Shown: in pieces, positions 47,129 to 55,727 of the stretch
How the letters are laid out: each line of letters begins with the position of its first letter
How positions within the stretch are numbered: the first letter of the stretch is position 1
Source of the DNA: Flavobacterium branchiicola
GTDB taxonomy: Bacteria; Bacteroidota; Bacteroidia; Flavobacteriales; Flavobacteriaceae
Direction of reading: 5' to 3'
Assembly: GCF_018383905.1 (NCBI RefSeq)
Contig: NZ_JAGYWA010000002.1
Location: 431,369 to 495,368, forward strand
Length of the DNA stretch: 64,000 nt
Position numbers and translations under genes: made by a program
The notes under the pieces: generated by a model
Seen by the model: only the letters and a program-made list of their open reading frames with translations
Told to the model about the DNA's origin: nothing
The model's database searches: none

Positions 47129-48322
47129 ATGAAACCATTATCAATTGAAATACGCAATGCGGTTTTGCGGACTATGGCAAAGCTGGTCGAACAGGAGCGG
47201 AATCATATCATTTTGACCAATCAGGAAGATTTGAGCGATTATAACGGTTCGGATTTAGCGATGGAAGAACGCCTGAAAGTAGATGATAAAAAAGTAGATG
47301 AAATGATTTTATCATTGAATCAGTTAGCTTCTCAGGAAGACCCCATTGGCATTGAGCGTTTTCATTTTACCCATGATAATGGAATTAAAGTCATAAATAA
47401 AACCGCAGCTTTCGGAACCATTTTAATTATCTACGAATCTCGCCCAGATGTTACGATTGAAGCTGGCGGAATCGCTTTTAAATCGGGAAATAAGATTTTA
47501 TTAAAGGGCGGAAAAGAATCTCTAAAATCAAATTTAAAGATCGTAAGTCTTTGGCATAAAGCTTTAGAGGAAAATGGAGTTTCTAAAGATTGGGTTGAAT
47601 ATCTGAATTATAACAGAACGGAAACTCAGGCATTTTTAGAAAAACCAACTCAAAAAGTAGATTTAATTGTTCCGAGAGGAGGAGAAAAATTAATTGAGTT
47701 TGTAAAAGCGCATGCGACTTGCCCGGTAATTGTAAGCGGACGCGGAAATAATTTTGTTTACGTTCATGAAGATGCTGATACCGATTTGGCTTTAAAAGTA
47801 ATTTTAAACGCTAAAACGGCTAAAATTTCAGCTTGTAATGCTTTAGATAAAGTTTTGGTGAGTTCCAAACTTCCAAATTTTGAAGGTTTCACAGCGATGT
47901 TAATCGAAGCTTTAATAGAATCAAAAGTGGAAGTAATTGTCGATAAATCGTTAGAGAATTTTGAGAATACGAAAACCATTCAAAACGAAGATATTTGGTA
48001 CGAAGAGTTTTTAGATTATAAAATCGTAATCGGAACCATCGATTCTCAGGATCGCGCCATTGATATGATTAATAAATACTGCGGCGGACATTCTGCAGCA
48101 ATTATTACAAGAGATAACGAAGCTGCTCAGCAGTTTATGGAATCGATAGATGCGGCAGCGGTTTACCAAAATGCATCAACGAGATTCACAGACGGCGGAC
48201 AATTCGGCCTTGGCGGAGAATTAGCGATAAGCACTGATAAACTGCACCAAAGAGGACCAATTGGTTTACAGCATTTGGTAACCAATAAATGGTACGTTTA
48301 CGGAGAGGGACAAATTAGGTAA
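47129..48322 (+). CDS. proA: Glutamate-5-semialdehyde dehydrogenase
   Basis: A 397-residue gamma-glutamyl phosphate reductase, second step of proline synthesis. Motifs: FGTILIIYESRPDVTIEAG (about 88-106), KGGKESLKSN, VDLIVPRGGEKLIEF, and the catalytic Cys in AKISACNALDKV (about 231-242), ending with GPIGLQHLVTNKW. I start at the ATG 47129 (MKPLSIEIRNAV), which gives the family N-terminus; an earlier TTG is less likely. Proline genes inside the arginine cluster reflect shared glutamate phosphate chemistry. Confidence 0.96.
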   Translation: MKPLSIEIRNAVLRTMAKLVEQERNHIILTNQEDLSDYNGSDLAMEERLKVDDKKVDEMILSLNQLASQEDPIGIERFHFTHDNGIKVINKTAAFGTILIIYESRPDVTIEAGGIAFKSGNKILLKGGKESLKSNLKIVSLWHKALEENGVSKDWVEYLNYNRTETQAFLEKPTQKVDLIVPRGGEKLIEFVKAHATCPVIVSGRGNNFVYVHEDADTDLALKVILNAKTAKISACNALDKVLVSSKLPNFEGFTAMLIEALIESKVEVIVDKSLENFENTKTIQNEDIWYEEFLDYKIVIGTIDSQDRAIDMINKYCGGHSAAIITRDNEAAQQFMESIDAAAVYQNASTRFTDGGQFGLGGELAISTDKLHQRGPIGLQHLVTNKWYVYGEGQIR

Positions 48323-48401
48323 TGTGTCAATTAGATAATTAGAAAATTCTAAAAAAAACTTAGAATCTCAGTATCTTAGAACCTTAGCATCTTTTAAAGA
48401 A
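48323..48401. repeat. Spacer with CTTAGAATCTCAGTATCTTAGAACC repeat
   Basis: The proA-proB gap carries a copy of the CTCAG..CTTAGAACCT motif found at about 42435-42470. Confidence 0.65.
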
Positions 48402-49163
48402 ATGGCAAAAAAGAGAATTTTATTAAAAATAGGAAGTAATACTTTAACTAAAGAAACCAATCATATTTCGCGGGGAAAGATTGAAGATCTTGGGATTCAG
48501 ATTGCGGCTTTAAACGACGAATATGAGTTTATCATCGTAAGTTCTGGAGCAATTGCTGCGGCAAAGCAATTTGTAAAACTGGATAATCAGGATAAAGATG
48601 TTTTTGTAAAACAGGCTTTAGCTTCAATCGGACAGCCTCATTTAATGCGGATTTACAATGAAAACTTTAAGGATTTAGGATTAAATACTTCGCAGTGTTT
48701 ACTTTCTTATTCTGATTTCGAAAAAGAGCAGACCAAAAAGAACATTGTCAATACCATTAATGTATTAGTTAAAAACAATTACATTCCGATCATCAATGAA
48801 AATGATACCGTTGCCACAGATGAGATTCGGTTTGGAGATAACGACAAATTAGCAGCTTTAACAGCGGTGCTGCTAAATGTTGATATTCTGATAATTGCGA
48901 CCAATACAAACGGAATTTACACGAAAGAAACCTTTCAAAATGAAGTTCCAGAAACAATAAAATTGGTAAATGATCTAAAATCACTTGAAAAGGAAATCGG
49001 AGATTCAAAATCGTCACACGGAACAGGAGGAATGCAGTCCAAAATCGAAGCAGCAGGAATCGCAAAAGCAGCAAACATAGAAACCTGGATTGTAAATGGA
49101 TTAAATGATAATTTTATTTTGAATGCATTAGAAGATAAAATTCTTTTTACAAAGATTGTGTAA
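48402..49163 (+). CDS. proB: Glutamate 5-kinase, kinase domain only
   Basis: A 253-residue amino-acid kinase-fold protein for the first step of proline synthesis. RILLKIGSNTLTKE, VSSGAIAAAKQ, INENDTVATDEIRFGDND (about 128-145) and SHGTGGMQSKIEAA are present. E. coli ProB is about 367 residues because of a C-terminal PUA domain, which is wholly missing here, as in many Bacteroidota and in some archaeal relatives. Feedback control by proline may therefore differ. It follows proA by 79 bp. Confidence 0.94.
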   Translation: MAKKRILLKIGSNTLTKETNHISRGKIEDLGIQIAALNDEYEFIIVSSGAIAAAKQFVKLDNQDKDVFVKQALASIGQPHLMRIYNENFKDLGLNTSQCLLSYSDFEKEQTKKNIVNTINVLVKNNYIPIINENDTVATDEIRFGDNDKLAALTAVLLNVDILIIATNTNGIYTKETFQNEVPETIKLVNDLKSLEKEIGDSKSSHGTGGMQSKIEAAGIAKAANIETWIVNGLNDNFILNALEDKILFTKIV

Positions 49164-49182
49164 ATAGAACACGGATGACGCA

Positions 49183-49703
49183 GATTCGCTATCGCGAAGA
49201 CGCGGATTAAAACGGGTTTTTTATTGCTATAATCTTTGAATAAAAAGTAGTATATTTCATTCAAATTTATTTTTTATGAAATTATTGCATCAAGAATTAA
49301 CTGAAGTCATTATAAAAACTTTTTATGAAGTGTATAATGAATTAGGATATGGGTTTTTAGAAAGAGTGTATCAAAATTCCTTGTATTTGGAATTAAAGAA
49401 TAAAGGCCTTAATGTTGAAACACAGAAGAAAATTATAGTATATTATAAGGGAATTAAAGTAGGCGAATATTATGCAGATTTGATAGTGGAAGATTTAATT
49501 ATTTTAGAATTAAAAGCAGCAGATTGTATTATAGTTGAGTTTGAAAATCAAATTTTAAACTATTTAAAAGGCACAGACTGCGAAGTTGGTCTGCTTTTGA
49601 ATTTCGGAACAAAACCAGAATTCAGACGAAAGATTTTTGAAAATAATAGAAAATTACGAATATAAAAAATCCGTCTCAATCCGCGTCTTCGCGATAGCGA
49701 ATC
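49183..49703. repeat. Inverted-repeat-bounded cassette carrying a GxxExxY gene
   Basis: Exact 26-bp inverted repeats bound the unit: 49183-49208 (GATTCGCTATCGCGAAGACG..) and its reverse complement at 49678-49703. Beyond them similarity continues inward (AAAACGGGTTTTTT against AAAAAATCCGTCTC). The only ORF inside is the GxxExxY gene. The unit sits between proB and argF'. A diverged single copy of the end sequence is at 22649-22703. Confidence 0.85.
49276..49665 (+). CDS. GxxExxY protein
   Basis: A 129-residue member of the GxxExxY family, named for G-F-L-E-R-V-Y in ELGYGFLERVYQNSLYLEL (about 20-38). The rest keeps VYYKGIKVGEYYADLIVEDLIILELKA (about 53-79), whose D..E.K pattern is like a PD-(D/E)XK nuclease core (Asp in ADLIV, Glu and Lys in LELKA). 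The function is not established; like the S23 family, some members lie in rRNA intervening sequences. It is an insertion in the arginine cluster, unrelated to its neighbours and bounded by inverted repeats. Confidence 0.9.
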   Translation: MKLLHQELTEVIIKTFYEVYNELGYGFLERVYQNSLYLELKNKGLNVETQKKIIVYYKGIKVGEYYADLIVEDLIILELKAADCIIVEFENQILNYLKGTDCEVGLLLNFGTKPEFRRKIFENNRKLRI

Positions 49704-49751
49704 AGTATAATCCGCGTCTAATTTTAGGCAGCAAATAAAAAAAGAAAACAA

Positions 49752-50705
49752 ATGAACTATATCTCAATAAAAGAAATCAACTCATTATCAAAATGGGTAA
49801 AACAAGCGATCAAAATCAAAAAGAATCCGCTTAAAAATCAAAGTTTAGGTAAAAATAAAACTTTAGGAATGCTATTCTTCAATCCGAGTTTAAGAACGCG
49901 TCTGAGTACTCAGAAAGCGGCTATGAACTTAGGAATGAACGTTATGGTAATGAATTTTACTAATGAAGGTTGGACTTTAGAATTTGAAGATGGAGCAGTA
50001 ATGAATTCTGGTGCTTCAGAACACATTAAAGAAGCGGCAGAAGTTGTTTCTCAATATTGTGATATCATCGCAATTCGTGCTTTTGCAGGATTGGTAGATA
50101 AAGAAAAAGATTATCAGGAAACTGTAATTTCAGGATTTTTGAAATATGCTACCGTGCCAATTGTAAACATGGAAAGTGCGATACGTCATCCGTTACAGTC
50201 ATTGGCAGATGCGATTACGATGGAAGAATTCAAACCTAGACACAAAAATAAACCTAAAGTAGTGCTCTCTTGGGCGCCGCATCCAAAAGCTTTACCGCAG
50301 GCAGTTGCCAATTCATTTGTAGAAATGATGCAAATGCAAAAAGATATGGATTTTGTGATTACACACCCAGAAGGTTATGAATTAAGTCCAGAAATTACAA
50401 AAGACTGTAAAATCGAATACGATCAAGATAAAGCTTTTGAAAATGCAGATTTCGTTTACGTTAAAAACTGGAGTAATTTCAATGATTACGGAAAAGTAGC
50501 CAACAGCGATCCAAATTGGACGGTTACAGCAGAGAAAATGGCTTTAACCAACAACGGAAAATTCATGCACTGTCTTCCAGTTCGTCGTAATGTAATTGTA
50601 AGCGACGAAGTTTTGGATGGAGAAAATTCAATCGTAATCGAACAAGCAAACAATAGAACTTATTCTGCACAATTGGTGTTGCAGAAGATTCTTAAAAAAA
50701 TATAA
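49752..50705 (+). CDS. argF': N-acylornithine carbamoyltransferase (ArgF'-type)
   Basis: A 317-residue transcarbamylase. The carbamoyl-phosphate motif is FFNPSLRTRLSTQ (about 42-54; STRTR in standard OTCases), with AIRHPLQSLADAITMEE and the C-terminal HCLPVRRNVIVSDEVLDG. The branch uses N-acetyl- or N-succinylornithine, not free ornithine, consistent with the absence of argJ and the presence of argE later. In the loop before EHIKEAAEVV the residue I recall as deciding acetyl (Glu) or succinyl (Pro) specificity is Ser89 here, so specificity is left open. Confidence 0.93.
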   Translation: MNYISIKEINSLSKWVKQAIKIKKNPLKNQSLGKNKTLGMLFFNPSLRTRLSTQKAAMNLGMNVMVMNFTNEGWTLEFEDGAVMNSGASEHIKEAAEVVSQYCDIIAIRAFAGLVDKEKDYQETVISGFLKYATVPIVNMESAIRHPLQSLADAITMEEFKPRHKNKPKVVLSWAPHPKALPQAVANSFVEMMQMQKDMDFVITHPEGYELSPEITKDCKIEYDQDKAFENADFVYVKNWSNFNDYGKVANSDPNWTVTAEKMALTNNGKFMHCLPVRRNVIVSDEVLDGENSIVIEQANNRTYSAQLVLQKILKKI

Positions 50706-50798
50706 TTTTATAGGTGCAAAGGTTCAAAGTTACAAAGGTTCAGGGGTTTCTTCCGAACTTGAACTTTGTTCCTCTGAACCTTTGAACCTTTGAACCTC
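50706..50798. repeat. Inverted direct-repeat spacer between argF' and argB
   Basis: GGTTCAAAGTTACAAAGGTTCAGGGG on the left and CCTCTGAACCTTTGAACCTTTGAACCTC on the right are partly complementary, giving a long hairpin. The same motif (CCTTTGAGCCTTTGAACCTT) recurs at about 51807-51826 before argE. Confidence 0.8.
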
Positions 50799-51575
50799 AT
50801 GAAGAAAGTTACTGTAATAAAAATTGGTGGAAACATCATTGACAATCCGGCAGAATTAGAACAATTTTTAATTGATTTTTCTAAAATAGAAGGACATAAA
50901 GTTTTAGTTCACGGTGGTGGAAAATCGGCTACGAAAATGGCGCAGAGTATAGGTTTGGTTCCGCAGATGATTGACGGACGCCGAATTACTGATGCTCCAA
51001 TGCTGGATGTTGTGGTAATGATTTACGCAGGTCAGATCAATAAACATATTGTGGCGCAATTGCAGGCAAAAGACAACAATGCAGTTGGTTTTTCTGGAGC
51101 TGATGGAAATTTAATTCAGTCAACAAAAAGAAATCATCCAACAATTGATTACGGATTTGTAGGCGATGTAAAACAAGTCAACACCAAATTACTGGCAACT
51201 TTATTAGAAGCGGGAATCGTACCTGTTTTCTGTGCAATAACACACGACAAAAACGGACAATTATTAAATACAAATGCCGATACTATTGCAAGTGAATTGT
51301 CAATTGCATTGTCTGAGGTTTTTGATGTAACGCTGACGTATTGTTTTGAAAAACAAGGTGTTTTGATGGATTCAGAAGATGACTCATCTGTAATTACAGA
51401 AATCAACGAAGCATTATACAATAGACTAAAAGAAGAAAAAGTAATTCATTCTGGAATGATTCCGAAATTGGATAACTGTTTCAACAGTTTATCAAGAGGT
51501 GTGCAGAAAATCAAAATTGGGCATCATAAAATGCTTCAAAATTCAGATATTTTGCATACAACAATTACGTTATAA
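50799..51575 (+). CDS. argB: N-acetylglutamate kinase
   Basis: A 258-residue amino-acid kinase phosphorylating N-acylglutamate. VIKIGGNIIDNP (about 5-16), VLVHGGGKSATKMAQSIG, and the ATP-binding end GMIPKLDNCFNSLSRGVQKIKIGHH (about 223-247) are clear. I start at the ATG 50799 (MKKVTVIKIGG); an upstream TTG would add three residues from the repeat. It has no N-terminal extension for arginine feedback, so it is probably of the arginine-insensitive short form. Confidence 0.95.
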   Translation: MKKVTVIKIGGNIIDNPAELEQFLIDFSKIEGHKVLVHGGGKSATKMAQSIGLVPQMIDGRRITDAPMLDVVVMIYAGQINKHIVAQLQAKDNNAVGFSGADGNLIQSTKRNHPTIDYGFVGDVKQVNTKLLATLLEAGIVPVFCAITHDKNGQLLNTNADTIASELSIALSEVFDVTLTYCFEKQGVLMDSEDDSSVITEINEALYNRLKEEKVIHSGMIPKLDNCFNSLSRGVQKIKIGHHKMLQNSDILHTTITL

Positions 51576-51583
51576 AATATGTC

Positions 51584-51718
51584 GCCACGAATTACACAAA
51601 TTGACACTAATTCTTCTGTTAAAAATAGAAAACAATTTTAGCCACAGATTAAAAAGATTATTTTGATTTTAAATCTGTGACAAAAAAGTAATTTGCGAAA
51701 ATTCGCGTAATTGGTGGC
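51584..51718. repeat. GCCACGAATT-type inverted repeat with nested inner repeat
   Basis: Outer arms GCCACGAATTACAC.. (from 51584) and ..GTAATTGGTGGC (to 51718) pair with several mismatches. An inner pair, CACAGATT and AATCTGTG, lies at about 51645-51680. It fills most of the argB-argE gap. Confidence 0.8.
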
Positions 51719-51833
51719 AAAAAAATAGAGCGTACAAGGTATTTTAAATAAATTTGCGCAAGTAAAAATGGTCATTGGAAAGCACTTAAAATCTTTGTTG
51801 CTTTGTCCCTTTGAGCCTTTGAACCTTAATAAA

Positions 51834-52904
51834 ATGAAAAATATAGATACGCTTACCCAGGAAGCAATTAGCTTATTGAAGAATTTGATAGAAACCCCTT
51901 CATTTTCAAGTGAAGAAGATCAAACAGCTCTTTTAATAGAAAATTGGTTCAATCAGAATGAGATTCCTTTTAAAAGAGAAAATAATAATGTGTGGGCTTT
52001 CAACAAATATTTCGATGAAAACAAACCTACACTTTTATTAAACTCACATCACGATACCGTAAGGCCTAATCAGGCTTACACCAATGATCCGTTTAAAGCA
52101 ATTGAAAAAGATGGTAAATTATTTGGTTTAGGAAGTAATGATGCCGGAGGATGTCTGGTTTCGTTATTAGCAACTTTTGTACATTTTTACGAAAACCAAA
52201 ATTTATCACATAATATAGTTATCGTAGCTTCGGCAGAAGAAGAAAGCAGTGGTAAAAATGGATTAAACAGCGTTTTAAAAAGTCTTCCAGAATTGGATTG
52301 CGCGATTGTTGGTGAACCCACTTTAATGCAATTGGCTGTTGCCGAAAAAGGGTTATTAGTTCTTGACGTAAAAGTAAAAGGAACTGCAAGCCACGCGGCG
52401 CATCAAAATGATGATAATGCTTTATACAAATCAATTCCGGTAATGGAATGGTTTAAAAACTATAAATTCGACAAAATCTCTGATGTTTTAGGTCCTGTAA
52501 AAATGACTGTGACGCAGATTAATGCAGGAAAACAACATAATGTTGTACCTTCAGAATGTGATTTGGTTGTCGATATTCGTGTAACAGATTGTTATACAAA
52601 TGCTGAAATTTTAGAAGTAGTAAAAGCAAATGTAAACGCCGAAGTTACGCCAAGATCAATGCACTTAAATGCTTCTTCTATTCCACACGAGCATGGTTTA
52701 GTGCAAGCAGGAATTGCTTTAGGAAGAACAACTTACGGATCTCCAACACTTTCAGACCAATCTGTTTTAAGTTGTCAGTCTTTAAAATTAGGGCCAGGAG
52801 AAACATTGCGTTCACATTCAGCAGATGAATTTATTTTTGTAAACGAAATTGTAGAAGGAGTCGATTTGTATATTAAAATACTAACTGGTTTCTTTAAATT
52901 ATAA
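51834..52904 (+). CDS. argE: N-acylornithine/N-acylcitrulline deacylase, M20 family
   Basis: A 356-residue zinc peptidase of the M20/ArgE family. Metal ligands: His and Asp in LNSHHDTVRPN (about 72-82), Asp in GSNDAGGCL, the catalytic Glu pair in VASAEEESSG (about 131-140), and the final His in LRSHSADEFIF (about 323-333). In the acylated pathway it removes the acyl group after transcarbamylation, releasing citrulline for ArgG. I start at the ATG 51834 (MKNIDTLTQEAI); the longer frame reads into repeat sequence. Confidence 0.93.
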   Translation: MKNIDTLTQEAISLLKNLIETPSFSSEEDQTALLIENWFNQNEIPFKRENNNVWAFNKYFDENKPTLLLNSHHDTVRPNQAYTNDPFKAIEKDGKLFGLGSNDAGGCLVSLLATFVHFYENQNLSHNIVIVASAEEESSGKNGLNSVLKSLPELDCAIVGEPTLMQLAVAEKGLLVLDVKVKGTASHAAHQNDDNALYKSIPVMEWFKNYKFDKISDVLGPVKMTVTQINAGKQHNVVPSECDLVVDIRVTDCYTNAEILEVVKANVNAEVTPRSMHLNASSIPHEHGLVQAGIALGRTTYGSPTLSDQSVLSCQSLKLGPGETLRSHSADEFIFVNEIVEGVDLYIKILTGFFKL

Positions 52905-52917
52905 GAAAAGAAAAATA

Positions 52918-53030
52918 GCCACGAATTCACGAATTATTTTTTTACTATCTGAAAGAAATATTAATTCGAATTAATTCGAAAAAAAAATTAATCGCAAAGA
53001 TTTGAAAAAAATAATTCGTGAATTCGTGGC
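52918..53030. repeat. Perfect 26-bp inverted repeat of the GCCACGAATT type
   Basis: Arms 52918-52943 and 53005-53030 are exact reverse complements (GCCACGAATTCACGAATTAT.. and its complement). The loop of about 60 bp holds a tandem TTAATTCGAATTAATTCG. It fills the argE-argH gap. Confidence 0.92.
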
Positions 53031-53048
53031 GAAAAAAAAACATAACCT

Positions 53049-54329
53049 ATGAAACTTTGGGAAAAAGGAATACCAACAGATAAACAAATCGAACAATTTA
53101 CAGTAGGAAACGATCGTGAACTGGATTTGGTTTTAGCAAAATACGATGCTTTAGGATCAATCGCCCACGCCAAAATGTTAGGACAAATTGGTTTGTTGAC
53201 AGATGAAGAAACCACTTCTTTGGTTGATGCTTTAAACGAAATCATTGCTGATATCGTTGTTGGGAATTTCGAAATCGAAGACAGTTTTGAAGATGTACAT
53301 TCTAAAATCGAATATTTATTAACCGTAAAATTGGGTGATGCCGGAAAGAAAATCCATACGGCGCGTTCTCGTAACGATCAGGTTTTAGTAGATGTTCACT
53401 TGTATTTAAAAGACGAATTAAAAGCAATAAAAGAACAGGTAAAAACACTTTTTGATTTGTTGATGGAATCGGCAGAAAAACATCAAAATGTATTATTGCC
53501 AGGTTATACACATTTGCAAATCGCAATGCCATCTTCATTCGGAATGTGGTTTTCTGCTTACGCCGAAAGTTTGATTGACGATATTACAATGCTAAATGCC
53601 GCTTCAAAAATTGTAGATCAGAATCCGTTAGGTTCTGCGGCAGGTTACGGAAGTTCTTTCCCAATCAACAGAACTTTTACCACTCAGGAATTAGGTTTTG
53701 AAACTTTGAAATACAACGCCGTTGCAGCACAAATGAGCCGTGGAAAAGCAGAAAAAACTGTTGCTTTTGCTATGACAAGTGTTGCAGGAACATTGTCAAA
53801 ATTTGCAATGGACGTTTGTTTGTATATGAGCCAGAACTTTGATTTTATTGGTCTTCCGGCGCATCTTACAACAGGTTCAAGTATTATGCCTCACAAGAAA
53901 AATCCTGATGTTTTTGAATTGATCAGAGGAAAATGTAACAAGATTCAGGCGCTTCCATATGAAATCACTTTGATTACCAATAATCTTCCAAGCGGTTATC
54001 ACAGAGATTTACAGCTTTTAAAAGAGGGTTTATTTCCAGCGATTCAAAACCTGAACGCTTGTTTGGATATTGCAATATTTTCGATAAAAGATATTACGGT
54101 AAAAGATCATATTCTGGAAGATAAAAAATACGATTATCTATTTACGGTTGATACTTTAAACGAAATGGTGGTAGAAGGAATGCCGTTTAGAGACGCTTAC
54201 AAAGCTGTTGCAGAACAATTGGAAGCGGGAACTTATAAATCTCCAAAAGAAACCAAACATACGCATGAAGGAAGTATAAACAATTTATGCTTAGATGCGA
54301 TAAAAGATAAAATGAAAGCTGCTTTTTAA
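53049..54329 (+). CDS. argH: Argininosuccinate lyase
   Basis: A 426-residue fumarase-superfamily enzyme releasing arginine and fumarate, the last step of the pathway. MKLWEKGIPTDKQIEQFTVG starts the protein; FEDVHSKIEYLLTVKLGDAG, HTARSRNDQVLVDVHLYLKD (about 102-121), the His in GYTHLQIAMPSSFG, and the flexible signature loop GSSIMPHKKNPDVFELIRGK (about 277-296) are all intact. It is somewhat shorter than the E. coli enzyme (457). It ends the cluster before a bidirectional terminator. Confidence 0.97.
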   Translation: MKLWEKGIPTDKQIEQFTVGNDRELDLVLAKYDALGSIAHAKMLGQIGLLTDEETTSLVDALNEIIADIVVGNFEIEDSFEDVHSKIEYLLTVKLGDAGKKIHTARSRNDQVLVDVHLYLKDELKAIKEQVKTLFDLLMESAEKHQNVLLPGYTHLQIAMPSSFGMWFSAYAESLIDDITMLNAASKIVDQNPLGSAAGYGSSFPINRTFTTQELGFETLKYNAVAAQMSRGKAEKTVAFAMTSVAGTLSKFAMDVCLYMSQNFDFIGLPAHLTTGSSIMPHKKNPDVFELIRGKCNKIQALPYEITLITNNLPSGYHRDLQLLKEGLFPAIQNLNACLDIAIFSIKDITVKDHILEDKKYDYLFTVDTLNEMVVEGMPFRDAYKAVAEQLEAGTYKSPKETKHTHEGSINNLCLDAIKDKMKAAF

Positions 54330-54367
54330 TCTTTCTTGTTAGAGGTAAGAAGCTAAATATAAAATGG

Positions 54368-54404
54368 AAAAGGTCATTGATTTGTTTCAATGACCTTTTT
54401 TTAT
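54368..54404. terminator. Bidirectional terminator between argH and the pectate lyase gene
   Basis: Stem AAAAGGTCATTGA (54368-54380) with TCAATGACCTTTT (54387-54399), 6-nt loop, A/T tails on both sides. Confidence 0.92.
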
Positions 54405-54413
54405 GGAGTAAAT

Positions 54414-55727
54414 TTAGTTTTTAACCAGTTTAAAAGTTTTACTTCGATTTTCGATTTGCACTTTACAGATGTAAATTCCTTTGGAAAGATTTCCAACGTT
54501 TAATTCTAATCTTTCATCGGCAGAAACATTTTTTGATTGCGAATATACTTTTGATCCATTTGAAGAAAATAAATCTACTTCCGCTAAACCATTATCTGTA
54601 CTTGAAAAATCAATATTCAAAAGGCGATTGATCACAGAAGGATAATATTTTAAATCCAGATTATTTACATTATCATTTAATCCTAAATTATTACAGCTTG
54701 TTGATACCGCTGCTTGAGCATTGACCAGAAGCGTTGCTCCGGCACCACACGTAGTGTTCGAAATATATCCTGCAACATTTGCTATTGGTAAAACACTATA
54801 CGTATATGTAGGTTTTGTAACAGTAGTTCCAGAGCTTGTTGGTGCATTTAAACAATCTGTAAAAGCAACACCAATTGTGCCACCATCTGTACTAATATAA
54901 TTTTTAAAAGCCGTACCAATTTTAGCAAAATCGGTTCCTTCAACATAGCAAGTCGTATTGTTGTTTCCGCCGCCTAGACCAATTGCCAGAGAACCCGAAA
55001 CAGAAGTATTGTAATAACAGTTTAGAATATGAAGTTCGGCATTTCTCGCTCTTGGCATTCTTTCTTTACAGCCTTCTGCCCAATAACAATTTTTAAAAGT
55101 GATACTGTAATGACCGTCAGCAGGAGCATCAGTTTTAGAAGAACCTACTAAATCAGAAAAACGATGATCATCGGCTCCGCCAGAACCTCCGGCTTTTGGA
55201 GTTTTTAGATAAGTAAATTTTGTCCATGAAACAGTAACATTATCAGCAGCGCCTTTGTTATCAAAATTGCCATCCATTCCATCTTGAAATTCACAGTGGT
55301 CTACCCAAAGATTAGTAGCTTCAGACGTAAGATTATCATGTCCGTCAACATCATAAGCGCCGGGACCTTCAAAAATCAGATTTCTAATAATGATATTATC
55401 AGATCCGGGTTTTAAATTAAAAATTCCTGAACCCGCAGCAGTTTGATCTAAATTTACCAATCTTGCTCCCGGAAGTCCAATAATCGTCTTGTTTGTTACT
55501 AATAAACTGGTGTAAGTAAAAGGAATTGTTCCTGAAACCAGAATTACCTGAGGCGTAGTTAATTTTAGTTTCGCAGTCAAATCAGAGTATGTTGAAACTG
55601 TAACCGGCGTTGTGCTTCCGCCTCCCGTTGCCGCAGCACCATAACCTTCCGGAGATGACATAACATAATTTTGAGCAGACAGCGACAGACTCAGAAAAGA
55701 GAAGAGCACGAATAGTTTCTTTTTCAT
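54414..55727 (-). CDS. Secreted pectate lyase (PL1-like), T9SS type A sorted
   Basis: A 437-residue exported enzyme with signal MKKKLFVLFSFLSLSLSAQ. The right-handed beta-helix shows PL1 motifs: the calcium-site region LWVDHCEFQDGMDG (about 142-155) and the catalytic-Arg pattern CKERMPRARNAE (about 215-226). The last 75 residues (LKYYPSVINRLLNIDF to TFKLVKN) form a Por secretion tail, the type A sorting domain of T9SS. It should cleave pectin outside the cell by beta-elimination. It is a single gene, so no polysaccharide utilisation locus is evident in this window. Confidence 0.92.
   Translation of the reverse strand: MKKKLFVLFSFLSLSLSAQNYVMSSPEGYGAAATGGGSTTPVTVSTYSDLTAKLKLTTPQVILVSGTIPFTYTSLLVTNKTIIGLPGARLVNLDQTAAGSGIFNLKPGSDNIIIRNLIFEGPGAYDVDGHDNLTSEATNLWVDHCEFQDGMDGNFDNKGAADNVTVSWTKFTYLKTPKAGGSGGADDHRFSDLVGSSKTDAPADGHYSITFKNCYWAEGCKERMPRARNAELHILNCYYNTSVSGSLAIGLGGGNNNTTCYVEGTDFAKIGTAFKNYISTDGGTIGVAFTDCLNAPTSSGTTVTKPTYTYSVLPIANVAGYISNTTCGAGATLLVNAQAAVSTSCNNLGLNDNVNNLDLKYYPSVINRLLNIDFSSTDNGLAEVDLFSSNGSKVYSQSKNVSADERLELNVGNLSKGIYICKVQIENRSKTFKLVKN

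Noticed and set aside
51768..51833. Earlier start for argE
   Set aside because: The added residues come from the CCTTTGAACC repeat and do not fit the family; ATG 51834 does.
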